Positions 24,301 to 42,500 are shown, numbered from the stretch's first letter. The stretch: 64,000 nt of DNA from Lineus longissimus (GCF_910592395.1 NC_088310.1:18421501-18485500); one strand, 5' to 3'. The notes: generated by a model not told the origin, from the sequence alone. A program made the numbers and translations.

Positions 24301-25290
24301 CGAGGACAGTACTTGTCCAACGAGGTCACATCTCTAGTGGCGAAGTCTCCGCCAACGAATGCATACCCAGAACCTCCAGCAGGTCATTTGGGGCCGAGGA
24401 CAGTAATTGTCCAATGAAGGCACATCACCAGCATGTTATTTGAGACGACGACAGTACTTTTCTAATGAAGAGACATCCCCCGTGGTTTAGTCTCTGTCCA
24501 CGAATGCACACCCAGTACCTCCAGCAGGACATTGGGGCCGAGGACAGTAATTGTCCACTGAAGGCACATCAACAACAGGTTATTAGAGACGAGGACACTA
24601 TTTGTCCAGTGAAGAGATATCCCCATGGATCAGTATCTCTTCACTGAATGCACACCCAGGACCTTCAGCAGGTCATTGGAGCCGAGGCCAGTACTTGTCC
24701 AATGAAGGCATATCACCAATGGAACAGTATCTTTCAAATGAATGAACACCAAGGACGTCCAGTAGGTTATTGGAGGCGAGGACAGTCCTTTTCCAAGGAA
24801 GAGACATCCTCCGTGGATCAGTATCTCTTCACTGAATGCACAACCAGGACCTTCAGCAGGTCATTGGAGCCAAGGCCAGGACTTGTCCAATGAAGGCACA
24901 TCACCAGCAGGTTATTGGAGACGAAGACAGTAATTTTCCAATGAAGAGGCATTCCCGTGGATCAGTCCTGTCCACGAGTGCACACCCAGGACCTCCAGCA
25001 GGTCATTGGAGACGAGGACAGTAATTGTCCAATGAAGGCATATCACCAGTGGAACAGTATCTGTCAAATGAATGCACACCCAGGACCTCCAGCAGGTCAT
25101 TGGAGCCGAGGACAGTACTTGTCAAATGAAGGCACATATCTGTCCACTGAATCCAATGGACACCCAGAATCTCAAGCATGTTGTTGGAGCTGGGGACAGT
25201 ACTTGTCCAATGAAGGCATATCTCCTGTTCGATGATTGCACACCAAGGACATCCAGTAAGTTAATGGGGGTTGTGGACAATACATGTAAT
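21376..25290 (+). repeat. 3.9 kb compound minisatellite
   Basis: Dozens of copies of a core of about 50 bp, CCAGCAGGTCATTGGGGC followed by CGAGGACAGTACTTGTCCAA and a variable spacer, are arranged in higher-order units of roughly 140-150 bp. Within the core, GGACA and TGTCC form a small dyad. Spacers alternate between 'gaagagacatcctccgtggatcag' and 'gaaggcacatcacc' types. Frames open on both strands are by-products of the repeat. Confidence 0.9.
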
Positions 25291-26085
25291 TGATCTGATA
25301 AAGGCATGCATCACAACTTTGCATGATTTTCAATTCGAGTCTCATGAAGATGGATGTTTCACGGACTTTTTTTCAGTTCACACCAATATGCATGTAGCTG
25401 TTGACTAATTAACTCACCAAATTGGTGGCAAGCTATTTAGCTTTCAATTCGCATCAACTGAAAGCATATCCGACATGAAATCGCAGACAGCACCGAGGTC
25501 AATAAACATTTCTCGCCAATGCTCAGGCACGTTTAAAAACCTCACCATGTTATAACTAACACCGAGACGCACTTCCTCATATACATTCTAATGTGTATTT
25601 TTCTCCGATTTAAATATACAAATCAAGACAATTTAAAGATGGTAACAAAGCCTTGTGTAGCCCACCTTGCCTTGTGTTCATACACATGCCTCCAAGAATT
25701 AATAAAGACAAGACTTTATGAATTCTTGATGCCACTGACCCAATCAAATGACACGTACAATAATCCTCTACGGACTGGTCACTTCAAACCAGCTCAACTC
25801 ATGACACGTTTCCTGGGACAGGGAGTATGATGACCCCCTCATTAGTATGATGAATCCCCTAATTACATCTAACACTTTCTGTAGCATCTAATGTCAAGCA
25901 ATTTGAAGCTCAACGCGGCACTACTCAATTTTGCTTCGAAACGTTGATGAAGACTTCTCTGAAGCTTTTCCTAGACTGTTGGCCAATGTTGAAAGTGAGC
26001 TTGTGTCAGAAATTCTGACGGTGATATCAAGGACAAAGCTCACATTTTGGTTCATGAAAGTCCAATAATGATATGATGTAAAATC
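25291..26085. other. Unique part of the foldback core
   Basis: Non-repetitive, AT-rich sequence between the minisatellite and the right arm. A frame of 79 codons (25591-25830) has no recognisable domain. No gene is called. Confidence 0.45.
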
Positions 26086-27052
26086 AGCTACCCCAATGAT
26101 TCTATTGCAGGGCCTTCCAACTTTTCCTCAACCCGGGACAGTTGCAGAAGGTCTCCAATGTTGTGACGACCCTTCGACATGCGACAAATATAACCAACTT
26201 TTGCTTAACTTCCACTCTGGGGCCAACGCGCCAACCACTGGGCCATAAAGGAATTCCCTCATGGCCGGCGGGTTAAGCCGTGCCATATACCTGGGGGTAC
26301 TATACAAAGGGAGACTTTAAGGCCAAAATAGACCCGTCATACTCATTAGGCAGGTGCACGGTGGTTAAGTGCAACTTGGACCAGCTGTCTTGCACCCCTG
26401 GCAGTTTCTTTGTACCCCCAGGATCAGCCTGGTGCCCCTTACAGGCTGCTTGTAGTAGTTGGAAAGCCCTGCTTCACAGGATAAGCTACCAGTCCCTCAC
26501 GAAAAAAATTAGTCTGCAGTTCAAGCTACAAAGTCTGGAACGGTTTGCACAAAAGTGCTTGTCCTTTTTCATCGAAGTCAAAACCATGCGACAATTACAT
26601 AAGAACACTTCATCTTGTGTAATAACTGACAACAAGAATACCACCATACATGATTTGTGCATGTTTGAGGAAATCCATTCCCCGGCAGTTTCAGCACTCC
26701 CAGAATATTTCCCTTTCATTGTTTGTTAACACTTCAAACAAACACAATGTTTAGAAATTAGCACAGTCACGAGCCACTAATCTGCTAAGAACAAATAGTA
26801 ACATTACGCTTGCATGCCTGAACTTTATTTACATGTATTCTGGAAAGTTTTAACTCGGATATTGTTATGGACAGAAATACAAACGTTGCTTATTTTAACC
26901 TTACAAATGCTCAAGGTCAAATGCTGGCTTGAAATATTCTTCAATTTAATAGTATTTTGAAGACTTGCAGTAGCATGTAAACTCAGAACCCAAGCCGAAA
27001 TAGAGGTCTTCAAAATTCCAAGCAATAAATTTTATATCCAAACCATACCCTC
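26086..27052. repeat. Right arm of the long inverted repeat
   Basis: Reverse complement of 20589-21375 apart from an internal block of about 160 bp that is only here. It holds a 149-codon frame (26280-26729), about half of which is preserved in the left arm. Confidence 0.85.
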
Positions 27053-30000
27053 AGAACATTTAAGATCGCTTTTATAATTCACCAGTCCATCCGAAAGAAA
27101 GACACGCTAGTAAAGTCATAGTGAATTTGAAGAATGTTGGTATTGAATAAAATGTTAACTACTCACTATTATTATAATGATATAGAAAGATTATGGACTG
27201 TTCTGAAAGTGGACTTCGGATGTACATGTACAAGTGAAAAGACACAGTTGGAAAACCTGAGGGTTCCAGAGATGCGTTAAAATCTTCTCAAAATCCTCTC
27301 CGTCCAAAACAGAGATGAGGACTGGTATCCTACCAACTGTAACCAGATATTGTTAAAAAAAATTCTTTTTCGTTGAATAGTTTGGCACATATGATTTTTG
27401 TGCATTGCTTTCCAAATTTATGTCATTCCAGTGCAAGAAAGTACACTTTTTTTATTATCCACAAATTTATCTGTGAAGCAAGTATGAATAGCCGAGCTTT
27501 CAATTACATTTTTACCCCAAGTATGGAGAACCTCTGGCCCGAAGAACCAGGGAAAATTGAACTCATTCTAGAAATGGGACCAGAAAAGGGATCAATTCAT
27601 TCCACAACTGGTGACACGGACATAAAGGGACACAGAACACGGACGACTTATAGTCACGGCAAAAATATTTACACGTAGTTCAGACAGCCAAGCAGCAACC
27701 AAAGAGAGGACAGCTACTGAGCATCTGCCTAACCTAACCTACAGGCGAGGCCTTCGATGGGCGATGATCCAGTGTTCTCAACAGGTTATTTCAACAAGGC
27801 AGGCCAGCCTCGTGAGCATACCCTACAAAGTCAACGCCATACGGGCTGGTCATATGGAAACAACAGAATAAAGGTGGTCTAGAAGCAAGGTTGTATGGTT
27901 TAATGGCCAGCAAGAAATAACCTCGAGAACACAGCAGTTCAGCACACAACCAAGGAAGGCTACACACAGATGTGCCGATGAAAGACACACCTACAAGTAA
28001 GAAAATCAAATGGTATGCGGAATAAAACTAGTCAGGACAATATTGTCTATATTTATTATTACACAGGTGGTCATCAATTCAAATAATATATATTATGATA
28101 CATACAATGGCTTTTTATTCCTTAACCCAGTGCATTTTATACATGCTCTTCCATACATTGTGAATTCACCAGAACACTGGAAGCACTGGGTCCCACCCAC
28201 CCTCAACTAGTTTAAGAGCCCAGAAAAATCACCACACTTCGAATTATTAAGAAATCTTGATAATTATACATAAATAATCTGAATTGTTTTTGAGACCAAC
28301 AAGATGCACATCAAATACAATGCAAAGCACAGTTCACCATGATTCATTTTGGAAGGGTGGACTACCATGGATTTCGGACCAATTTGAAAAAGTCAGCCAA
28401 CGGGTTATTACCAGCTGGCCGAATTTCTGATGTGGTCTATAGTTTTGCAATATGAAAATGTTACAACCAGAAATCATAGTACAACCCGGAAATTATCTAA
28501 AAGATCAAGATGTGATTTGGGAGTGCCACCCACCCCAAAAGAAATCTTGGAGAGCACTGCAGAAGTATGGAATCAAAATACTTACCCTGCGTAGTCGACG
28601 TACTAATAGTTCAAGCTCAACCATTTACAATGTACAAGCAACACTTGGGAAAATAATGTTAACTTCCTATTCACAATTTCGTCACTTCACGTCAACACAC
28701 AGGGAAAATATTGTGCATTTTTAATGAAGAATCATATATGAATGATACAACAGAATGTATCATACATTGAATTGCAAAGCATCTACTGTGGACAGTGCCT
28801 GGAGGCCATTTCATAGTATTTCAGACTTTGCCTAGAGAAGGGCCTACGAAGTTATCAACAGCAGGTCTGTTATTACCGCCCAGTGGCACTGCTTCGGCTG
28901 CTATACATGTTATAACGAGCCTCCTGTACTAAGAATGCAAGGTTATAACGAGCCTCCTGTACTAAGAATGCAAGGTTACAACGAGCCTCCTGTACCAGGA
29001 ATGCAAGACTATCTCTCAAGACCTTCTGACTTGTATATTTAACAGTAAAAAAAAGTGTATCAGGAACTAAATATTCCCATCTCCCAAATAACATGCCACA
29101 CAAGGCAGCGCCATTCATCAGACCACAGCTTAATTCAGGATTTCTGAGACTACTCAAGAGTGCACTACCAAGGTTGAATATTATCCCGGGTACTGAAGTC
29201 AATCATGCTCTCAAGGCTGGGCCTATATTGTGAATGCACCAGGACGAATCCTTGGCATTGAGTCCCTGAAATCGTCGGTCAAAGGTATCGAATTCTCATA
29301 TAGATTTTGACCTACAGGTAAATGCAGTTCGAAGTACTGCGAAATGGCCAACGATAGGTTCCATGCGAATACAGCCTACTTACAAAGATGAGCACTGTAC
29401 AAGTTTTTTAAATGACATCACTTGAGAATCTGGACTGAACAGTAAAATGGCATGAACGGGATTGAAACGCAACTCTGATAAGACTCAAGCACCATCACTG
29501 AGATGGTCCCCAAGAGTGGCATTCGCCGAGATGCAGGGCATGGCATGCATGAACTAAGACTTTCCCTTGTCAACGATCAACATTTCCTACACGGGTCAAA
29601 TTAAACATTACCGCTCAGGTCAAATTTAGCACTTATTAGCTAATTAATATACAGCCAACAGAATATTTAAAAGTTTCAGGGGTGCAAACACAACTACTTT
29701 GCAACCAAGACGAATTGCAGCATCCCAAAAATAGCCCAAATAACATCGCTGTTAACAGTAGAAATAGGAATGTACGGGGGCAAGGACAACAACCTGGTTG
29801 AATTTAAGTTAAATCACCACTGGTTCCTTTGTCGTTTGAATTAATCCACATTTCATGTCAAAGATAAAGTATCGCTGCTCTGGTATAACAAACACTCTGG
29901 ATCAGTCAGAGCATTCTGACGTGGGCTGGAATAACAGCAGCCGCACAAGATGGTTTAAATTCCATTGATTAAACATCATCACAAACTAAATAGATCTGTC

Positions 30001-30196
30001 AATCATTCCATAACCAGTCATGAATGCTACGGTAGAACACCGGCCAGTCTTATTAGATGCCACGACATGCGGCAGCAACGCATCCACAGTGAATGGTCAT
30101 AGCAGAGCTTCCGTTCATTGAGCTGACAATATGAGATGATGAGTGCCCGACCCCACCCAAGTCTGTGACTGTAGAAACGTTATCCGTGGTCGTCTT
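27053..30196. other. Gene-poor region downstream of Rab1A
   Basis: No convincing exon. It should contain the Rab1A 3' UTR at its right end. A 33 bp tandem repeat lies at 28910-29008. Several frames of 60-110 codons (for example 27373-27678 and 28452-28724) lack recognisable motifs. Confidence 0.45.
28910..29008 (+). repeat. 33 bp tandem repeat, three units
   Basis: Units contain 'acgagcctcctgtactaaga' followed by 'atgcaagg'. The third unit differs at a few positions. Confidence 0.85.
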
Positions 30197-35142
<4,946 letters not shown>

Positions 35143-35742
35143 ATTATTCAGGACTCAGACTAAAAGAATTTTGTCCCCGTTGGGCACTTTACACAATAGA
35201 AAAGACAATAAAGTTAAAATTTGTAAATTTTTTGGTGAATTGTACACCTCAACTTTCCAAGATGGCCGCTTCTTCCTGCAATAACCAATTGCCCCTAGAG
35301 GGGGATAGAGAATTGACGACACCATGACGTAATGCTCGTTCCAACGTGGCATCACGAGATTTCTAGACTCAACCAGTCGAACATTAAAGGGAGTCATACC
35401 AGCCATTGATGGGACATCGGGTTAGCATTGAAGGATGCGGTTTCTCATCATTAATTATGTGTGCTTACTATTTTAGCTAGCATTTTACCGAGTAGGGCAT
35501 TGTTCCAGTAATTGAGAAACAATCACCAAGTGACATTTTTGCCCCCCCCCCAGAAACCACAACCTGTGATTTTTGTCAAACCCCCTGACTTTGCCCAAGT
35601 ATATGAATATAGGAAAAACTGCTGATCAGCCTGGCCAAGACCGACCTTGCTAAAAGCTAATTACTTCAAGATTTAAATTTTTTTTTACAAAACGTAATCT
35701 TGAACTGATATGTAAAAACAGATAAAGCCAATAGCACGAGCA

Positions 35743-35795
35743 GTCCACACTCCGGACGCAGTGGACCAGCCTCTTTCCTCACCATAAGGAGACCA
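35743..35795 (+). repeat. Third copy of the alpha-kinase 3' flank motif
   Basis: CACACTCCGGACGCAGTGGAC and the following 'cctc...cctca-c-ataagg' match the flanks at 2466 and 20226. Confidence 0.6.
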
Positions 35796-36514
35796 AATCA
35801 GGATGAGGCGGTGGGCTGCCTAGTGTGTCTAAGAACAGTCTTGCGATGTCAAAGACTTTGTCTATTACAACTCCCTGGGTCCTAGATAGACCATCAATAC
35901 CTCAGAGATTCACAGCGCATAACATAATCGATATCGTCCCCGGTAACTCTTTTCTAGGACATTTCAACGTTTACACCTGGCTTCGTCCAGTAGACGATTT
36001 GAAAAAAAGATCGGTTAGTTACCTCTGCTTTGGGAAACCCCTTTCGTATGACGTCGGTAAAGAGATTTCGCACGGCCTGGTGAGTCATCTGTCAGAATTA
36101 ATTGATGTTTCCTGTCAATCACATGCCTCAAGTATGCATCATCAGGAAACATCAAGAAAGGGAAACTGATGCGCAGCTGACCCCTATCCATCATAAAACT
36201 TCAGTGCAATACTCGGCCCTAATGACCGAGCTTATGAAACGCGTGCGAGGGGAGGAGCATATGACTGAATCTGATCGGCAAGGTCCCCACTCATTTCCTT
36301 CTGGGTTCAGAGTCCGAGGCTCGTTTTTTTTTGGGGGGGGGGGAGAAAATGATAAGGCCTAGTGTCTTTGGATGATGGATTTCGAAGTAATCTCGAGACT
36401 CGGTTATTATATAAGATAATTGAACATATTTCCGTAATCGTAAACGTATATTATCGAAACCTCTCTATTGACAAGACTGGATGGTGCTGCCACTGCCCGG
36501 ACACAGGTTGAACT

Positions 36515-36528
36515 GATTCCTTGACAAC
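36515..36528 (-). promoter_or_regulatory. X-box-like (RFX) site upstream of AK7
   Basis: On the minus strand GTTGTCAAGGAATC fits the X-box pattern GTHNYY-AT-RRNAAC at 12 of 14 positions, 26 bp before the AK7 start codon. RFX factors control ciliary genes such as AK7 in animals. The match is imperfect, so this is a candidate only. Confidence 0.35.
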
Positions 36529-36554
36529 CAACCTGGCTACCACAAAATAACAAG

Positions 36555-39500
36555 ATGGCGAGTACAGATGGAGATCAGGAAAGGCCGAAAAGTAAACGCA
36601 TGTTTATTAACTGCGTTGATGCATATCAAGGACGAAATTTAGCAAAGGTAATATAGAAATATATATACTTTGAATTGCTCATGTTTTTAGAAAGATCGCT
36701 GTAAAACTTTGTGTTGTTTTGACGTTCTCAATGTTCCTCTCGAAATGTCAAAATGCTGTGCATACAATACATACGATACATAGGCCTACATAACAGGCCT
36801 ACACTCGCTGCAGAACATTGGCCTAGTCTCACTCTCAGTCTCTGAGTCTGAGTCTGGTTTAGCCTTATTTGAGTAGGCTAGCTAGTTCTGTGACTGTGGC
36901 ATGGTGGGGTTGACTATAGGGTGAAACCATTGTGATTTTGACCTTGACTTCTTGACACTGAGTCTGAGACTGTTGTTATGATGATGTGCTTGTACTTGTA
37001 ATCCACTAATTGTAATGGCAAACAACATCAAGAAATGCTGTTGCTACAATCGGGTAAGCCAGGTTCCATTCAGCATTGATTGATGTAGGGACATTCTGGG
37101 CTTCAGACCCCAGCGGTCCGTAAGTTAGAAGCCGGGAAAACTGACCAACACATTAAAACCAGCAAAACATTAGACAATCAAAATTTCTGGATGGATTTTG
37201 TGATTCAACTTGAAATTCAAGATCATGCATTCCTCATTTCAGTTTCTGTCAAATTGTGTTGTCGGTGGATCGCTAGACGAGGCAGAGGAAGAAGAAGAAG
37301 ATGACCAGTCAGTCAGCAGTGATTTCATCCCGCCGCCCAAGGAAGGCTGCTATGAAATCATTGGGACACTCAAAGACAAGGATGCCAAGAAACCAGACTT
37401 CGTCAAAGAAATTATTAATGTGGGTATATCGTAACTTGTGGACACTTTTATGAATGCTATAGCACTGCTTTTCTTGGCCATTGGTCCATTATGTTGCCTC
37501 TGACCATGAAATGTCCAATGAATTACCAAGTTTTGTGATCCAACTTCTTACTGAGGCAACAAACAGTTCAACCTCATTGGATTTGGAGGATAAGGGGACA
37601 GCTTTTCTTTGATCTATAAATGAAATGGAAGAGTGCTTGGTTTGGTTATCTTTAGACACAGTCTTCTGATTAATAAAAACTTAGTGCTTTCCTAAGTGAC
37701 ACTACATTTACTCTGAAGTCTAATGGTTATTCTAGAACACCTAGTATTTGCTTCTTTTAGAGTAAGAGTATCTGGACAGAATTTTATCAATGTATATTGA
37801 AAGTAGTTTGTAAACAAAAAGCAAACTGTTCACAGAACACGTTCTAAAACTTTACCGAGTACAAAGTACAACGTCAATGTAAATCAATATTCAACATGCT
37901 TATTTCAGTACCAAACAAAAGAACAACTGTATGAACACCTGATAGAATGTGACATCATCATTTATGACATCACAGAGGATCCTGATCAGATTGATGAAGC
38001 AACATGGGCTGTATCAGGTAAGAAAAGCGTAATGTGACAAAACGCCTTAAAACCAGAAATTATATTTGTTCGCGTTTTGCACCTTTAGAGATAATCGCGA
38101 AATTATGTGGCTGGAAAATTTAAAATCTAATGAAAATTACTCTTACGTCAAATTTGTCACTTTCATTTAAGACTTGACCTCTGTAATCAGGACACCTCTC
38201 TAAAAAGGCCAGCAACTCTCAGGCCCAAGGATGTCCTTAATAGAGAGGTAGTTGTAATACTGTTTTTTTCAGACATTGCCTTATTTGTTTTCCAGAACTC
38301 CATTCTGATCTTGAAAAGATTGATAGCCAGAAGTCATTTATGTTGATCTCCTCAGTGATGACTTGGGCGAGAAGTAAACCTCTTGATCCAGTAAGTGCAA
38401 GCATAATCGTTTAGTACTGTCCACTCCTGATTCATTTTGCTTTTAAAAAGAACTATGAGTAAAAGAAGTCTTTGCCTCTATAGCTGCGCTTACACCACGA
38501 AATATTGGTGGACCAATTGCACTTACACCACCACATTGCCGCGACGAATTGGTTTGGCAATCCATTGCCGATACAAATTGCCGAGCGAATTTGTCCCACC
38601 AAGCTTGATGGTCCAAATTCGCCCGGCTTGTTAAAAGCTCGGCTTTGTCGTGGTGTACGCGCAAATGGATCGTAATTAGCTAGTTAGATGGTTCGGCTCC
38701 AGGCGGCGCTTTCGAAATGGCGCTTTCTGCGCATGCAATTTATTGTTTGCGCGCCATCTGTAGCCGGATTTATAACTAGCTGCAGCGCTGGTGTAAGCGC
38801 TTGGTGGATTTTCGATGGTGCGGCATTGGTTCCCGAACCAAGATTGGTGGTCCATTTTCAGGTGGTGTAAGTGCGGCTTATGTGAATATGTGAATATGAG
38901 TTGAACACTGTAGCATTTCCACATCAAAATTTAGAATACCCTAAATGTTGTTTGTTCGACTTTTTCATGAAAGAGGGAGGTGCAAAAGAGAAAAAAGTTT
39001 TTGAATTTTGAAAATCGGTCCACAACTTGTCGAGTAATAGGGGAAACAACGTTGGCCGCCGGCCCCTCTTTTCTTATTATCCTAGAGGGAAATAGTGAAG
39101 GTGCAACATGTCATTCAAATTGGCCTATTTAAGGCGAAACAGCTATTTATTTAAAACAGCCTGTCAAAGAAAACTCTTCCCAACTTATACAATGTTTAGA
39201 CCATGGCCTCTGAAAGCTGTGACTTGGAAAAATCAGCAGCATCAATCATTGTCCTCAGATGAATAAAGTTATGCTTGTAACGTCTGTAAGAACTGGGTAC
39301 TGTAAGTCAGTGTAACTGTATCAAATATATGAATTGAAATTGTGGAACTTTTCAAACTGACATGGTTTATATGTGATATTTTCAGGACGATCCAGAGATT
39401 CCTTTCACAGAAGACGATTACAGACGAAGAAAGCCACATCCTAATTTTAAGGAACACATCAGCGCGGAAAAAACTGTGATTAAACTTGGAAAAACAGTAA

Positions 39501-42500
39501 GTTTGATTGCCACGGAAAGCCATTTAACCAAATGATAGGTTACCTATCTTCAGGAGTTTTCAATGTTTCGAATAGAAGTCCTTGTTTAAAAATCAAAATC
39601 TCTGAAAACCTGACTTTGAACGGGATACGTTAATCCCAGTTCATCAGTTGAGGTGGTTGAATGCAAGCCCTCTTGCTCCTTCAGGATTACTAGTATTTCA
39701 TCATCTTTGAATTGAATATCATGACATTTCAGTTTTCTTTCCTCTTTTTCAGAACAAAGCAAAACTAGTGACTTACGTTGTCGCCTCAGGTTTGACATAC
39801 GGCTGCGGTGAGAGCATCTTTCACTACCTGTTCAAGGCTGCCTGGCACAACGCCCCAGAACTCAACGTGTTTGGAAGCGGACAGAACGTTGTACCGACCA
39901 TTCACATCAAAGATTTAGCTGGGTAAGGCAGAAACCACTTTGAATGGATCCTAGGCTGGAGTATCATATCAACGTTTTAAATCTGAAGTTCTCGATGTTA
40001 TTGACCATAGGCCCTATTACCTGTAGTTAGTATCAGTGCATTAGTTTAGTACAGTATCTGTCATTTCTCTAGAAATAATAACACAATAATGTAGACCATT
40101 AAACTCTGATTCTGATTGAATTCTGATAATTGATCCCAGATTTTACGATTTGGTTGTGCCATCGTGGAAAAGTGTTTGTGGAAGGCTGAAGAGTTGGACC
40201 AGCCCTCAGTCTTAAGTACTCATTATTTATCCGGTTTCAAGTAAAAACTTTTCTGGTTTTCCTAATTCCTGGACAGATGGTCTTCCATTAGACTTAATCA
40301 AGAGCTAATCGAACTGTTGCATTTTCAGAGTAATACAGAATATTGCCGACAGTCGACCAAAAGTACGCTACCTGGTGGCCGTCGATGATTCACAGACGAC
40401 CTTGGAGGAGATCGTCAAGGTCGTTAGTCAGAATCTCGGCACTGGCAAGATCAAGAATATCTCCAAGGAGGAGGCGCTCCTCAACAAGGATATTGATGTA
40501 GGTGTGATCAAGTTGGTGATCGTTCTTTTTTATTCCCACTTCATCGTAGAGTGGTTTTACCCAAAAATTCATTGAAGTGGGTCCTGCAGTCATAATACAA
40601 CATTGTCAAAAGATATGTTGTTACATTACAACGTACTGCGGAACCTCCTTGAGCGGACACCTCTCTAATAAAGACACCCTCTCTTAAGGAAACCGGGTAC
40701 CAGGTTTGGTCTCAAATTAGTTGTGTCCATTGAATTTGACCTCTCTAATCGGGACACCTCTCTTTTTAACTCAAGACAGGACGTGTCAGTTCTGAGGGTG
40801 TCCTTTATAGAGAGGATTTACTGTAATTGAAACTACTTTATCAAGATGGTGGCCAGTTTCTTTATAGCCTTTTCTCTGATGGAGGCTCATCCAGCTTGTA
40901 TTGAATCGTTTATATCCTCTCCTCTTCCAGCAAGGGGACTACGACCAGCTCCTCGTCAACCTACGCATGGATGCCGTCTTCGTTAAAGAAAACATGCGGG
41001 TCACCTGGGTGGCTGAATCGGGCATCCCTGAGAATATCGCAGCGATTGTGAAGGAATACAGGACGACGAGGGGATTATTGGTAAGTAGAGAGATTTTAAA
41101 GCTGTCCCTGTCATCAAATCATCCATGCGGTCCATTGTAGCTGCCATAAAATCATCCTGACCTGAGGTCATTGATGTCGTTACATCCCGAAAAACATGAG
41201 GTGCTATACACCCTCAGGGAGTCTGGCCGAATCGCATGACTATTGATATATGGTAGGATCTAAAACCATTGCAGCAACCTGGCATGAACTTGGAGTCTTT
41301 CATTTCAATATTGCAATATCCAGACATGTTTTGCATGACCTACACTACTATAGATGTGTACCATTGATGTGAACTTTCTTGATGCTGCTCTGCTCTGCTC
41401 TGCTCTGCACAATATGGGTAAATCGTTACCGTATATGGATGCCATTACCGTATATGGATGCCGTTACCGTATATGGATGCCGTTACCATATATGGATGCT
41501 GTTGCCATGTATCTATGGCATTGTGGGGTATAAGGAAGTGTTGTCTGTCTTTTTGTAACAGCATGGTTATTGTCTAACTGTCCACTATTGCACATCATTC
41601 ATCCATGGCAAAATGATCAAGTCATCCCAAAATAGTTTTCTAAAACGGGGCAAGTTTTCAGTATTGCAGGACAATAAATCTTGTAAATAAACTTTCTTCA
41701 CAAACTTATTCTTACGACTACCTTTTGATGGATTTGCCGCAATTTTCCACCAAGTAACTGCAGCTCTTTCTCTTGTGGCCATCGTGGCTACATTTTAGGT
41801 GAGTTTCAGTTTATGAAGCGTTATTTTAGGCTAGGTGCTGCCTTTTCCCACTCAGTTTGGTTTAGAATTTGCAGTTGAAATATACCCTCTCCTAAGTTTT
41901 TTTGCATTTTGATTGAATGATTTTGATTTGGGATATTTTCAAATTAACGGGAGGAAAACGAACAGAGAATGTAATGATAATAATATTTTACTTTGATTGA
42001 TATCAATTTCGCCAATCAATCAAGCACTCATTCAGTAATTAATCAATCAATCGCAAATTCAATTAGTCAAGGGAGAGTCGATAACCAAACACCAAAGGTC
42101 ACACCCCAGGTATTAAACCAATCAGCAGCTGGGGGGGGGGGGGGGTGGGGGGGGGGGGTGTACACGAAATAGAGCAGTTAATCAATGCATGGTTTCAACA
42201 TACAAGGTGAATGGCAATCTCCATGAATTGAATTGTGAATTAGGTGTGCAGAAAATGTTGAAATTTCTATCCAATAGGCTTTATGTGGTCATGGGAGTCA
42301 GATTAAGCTTTTAAGATACATCAGTTTAAATTGTTTAGAAATCACAATGGATTCAGTCGAGTTGAATTGTCTCATAATGCATGGGGTTTTTTTGTTATTT
42401 TTCTGAGAGGGAAAGCTATACACCCACACTTGCAAGCATGCTTCTTTAGGCAATCCATACCCACAAAGGCTTGATTCTAAAAAAAGTTATTGGTTTAACC

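Larger units (their letters stand above)
20589..27052. mobile_element. 6.5 kb foldback-like element
   Basis: The left arm (20589-21375) and right arm (26086-27052) are reverse complements over nearly their whole length with scattered differences. They start with GAGGGTATGGTTTGGATAT at the outer edges and meet the core at GGGGTAGCT. The right arm has about 160 bp extra (roughly 26660-26818). The core is a 3.9 kb minisatellite plus about 0.8 kb of unique sequence; no transposase or reverse transcriptase frame is visible. Long inverted arms with internal tandem repeats and no coding region are the hallmarks of foldback (FB) elements. No clear target duplication was seen at the edges. Confidence 0.75.
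35143..36554. promoter_or_regulatory. Divergent Rab1A/AK7 intergenic region
   Basis: Rab1A starts to the left and AK7 to the right, 1.4 kb apart head to head. The region should hold both promoters and the 5' UTRs. I could not place transcription starts. It contains a third piece of the alpha-kinase 3' flank repeat (35743-35795), a T/G homopolymer junction near 36326 and an X-box-like site at 36515-36528. Confidence 0.5.

Noticed and set aside
21376-25290. CRISPR-like array or multi-exon repeat gene
   Set aside because: Units are degenerate and spacers are themselves repeated; the setting is eukaryotic and frames are open on both strands without splice logic.
27373-28724. Exons of a further gene between the foldback element and Rab1A
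   Set aside because: Frames at 27373-27678 and 28452-28724 have no recognisable motif, and flanking splice signals do not link them.
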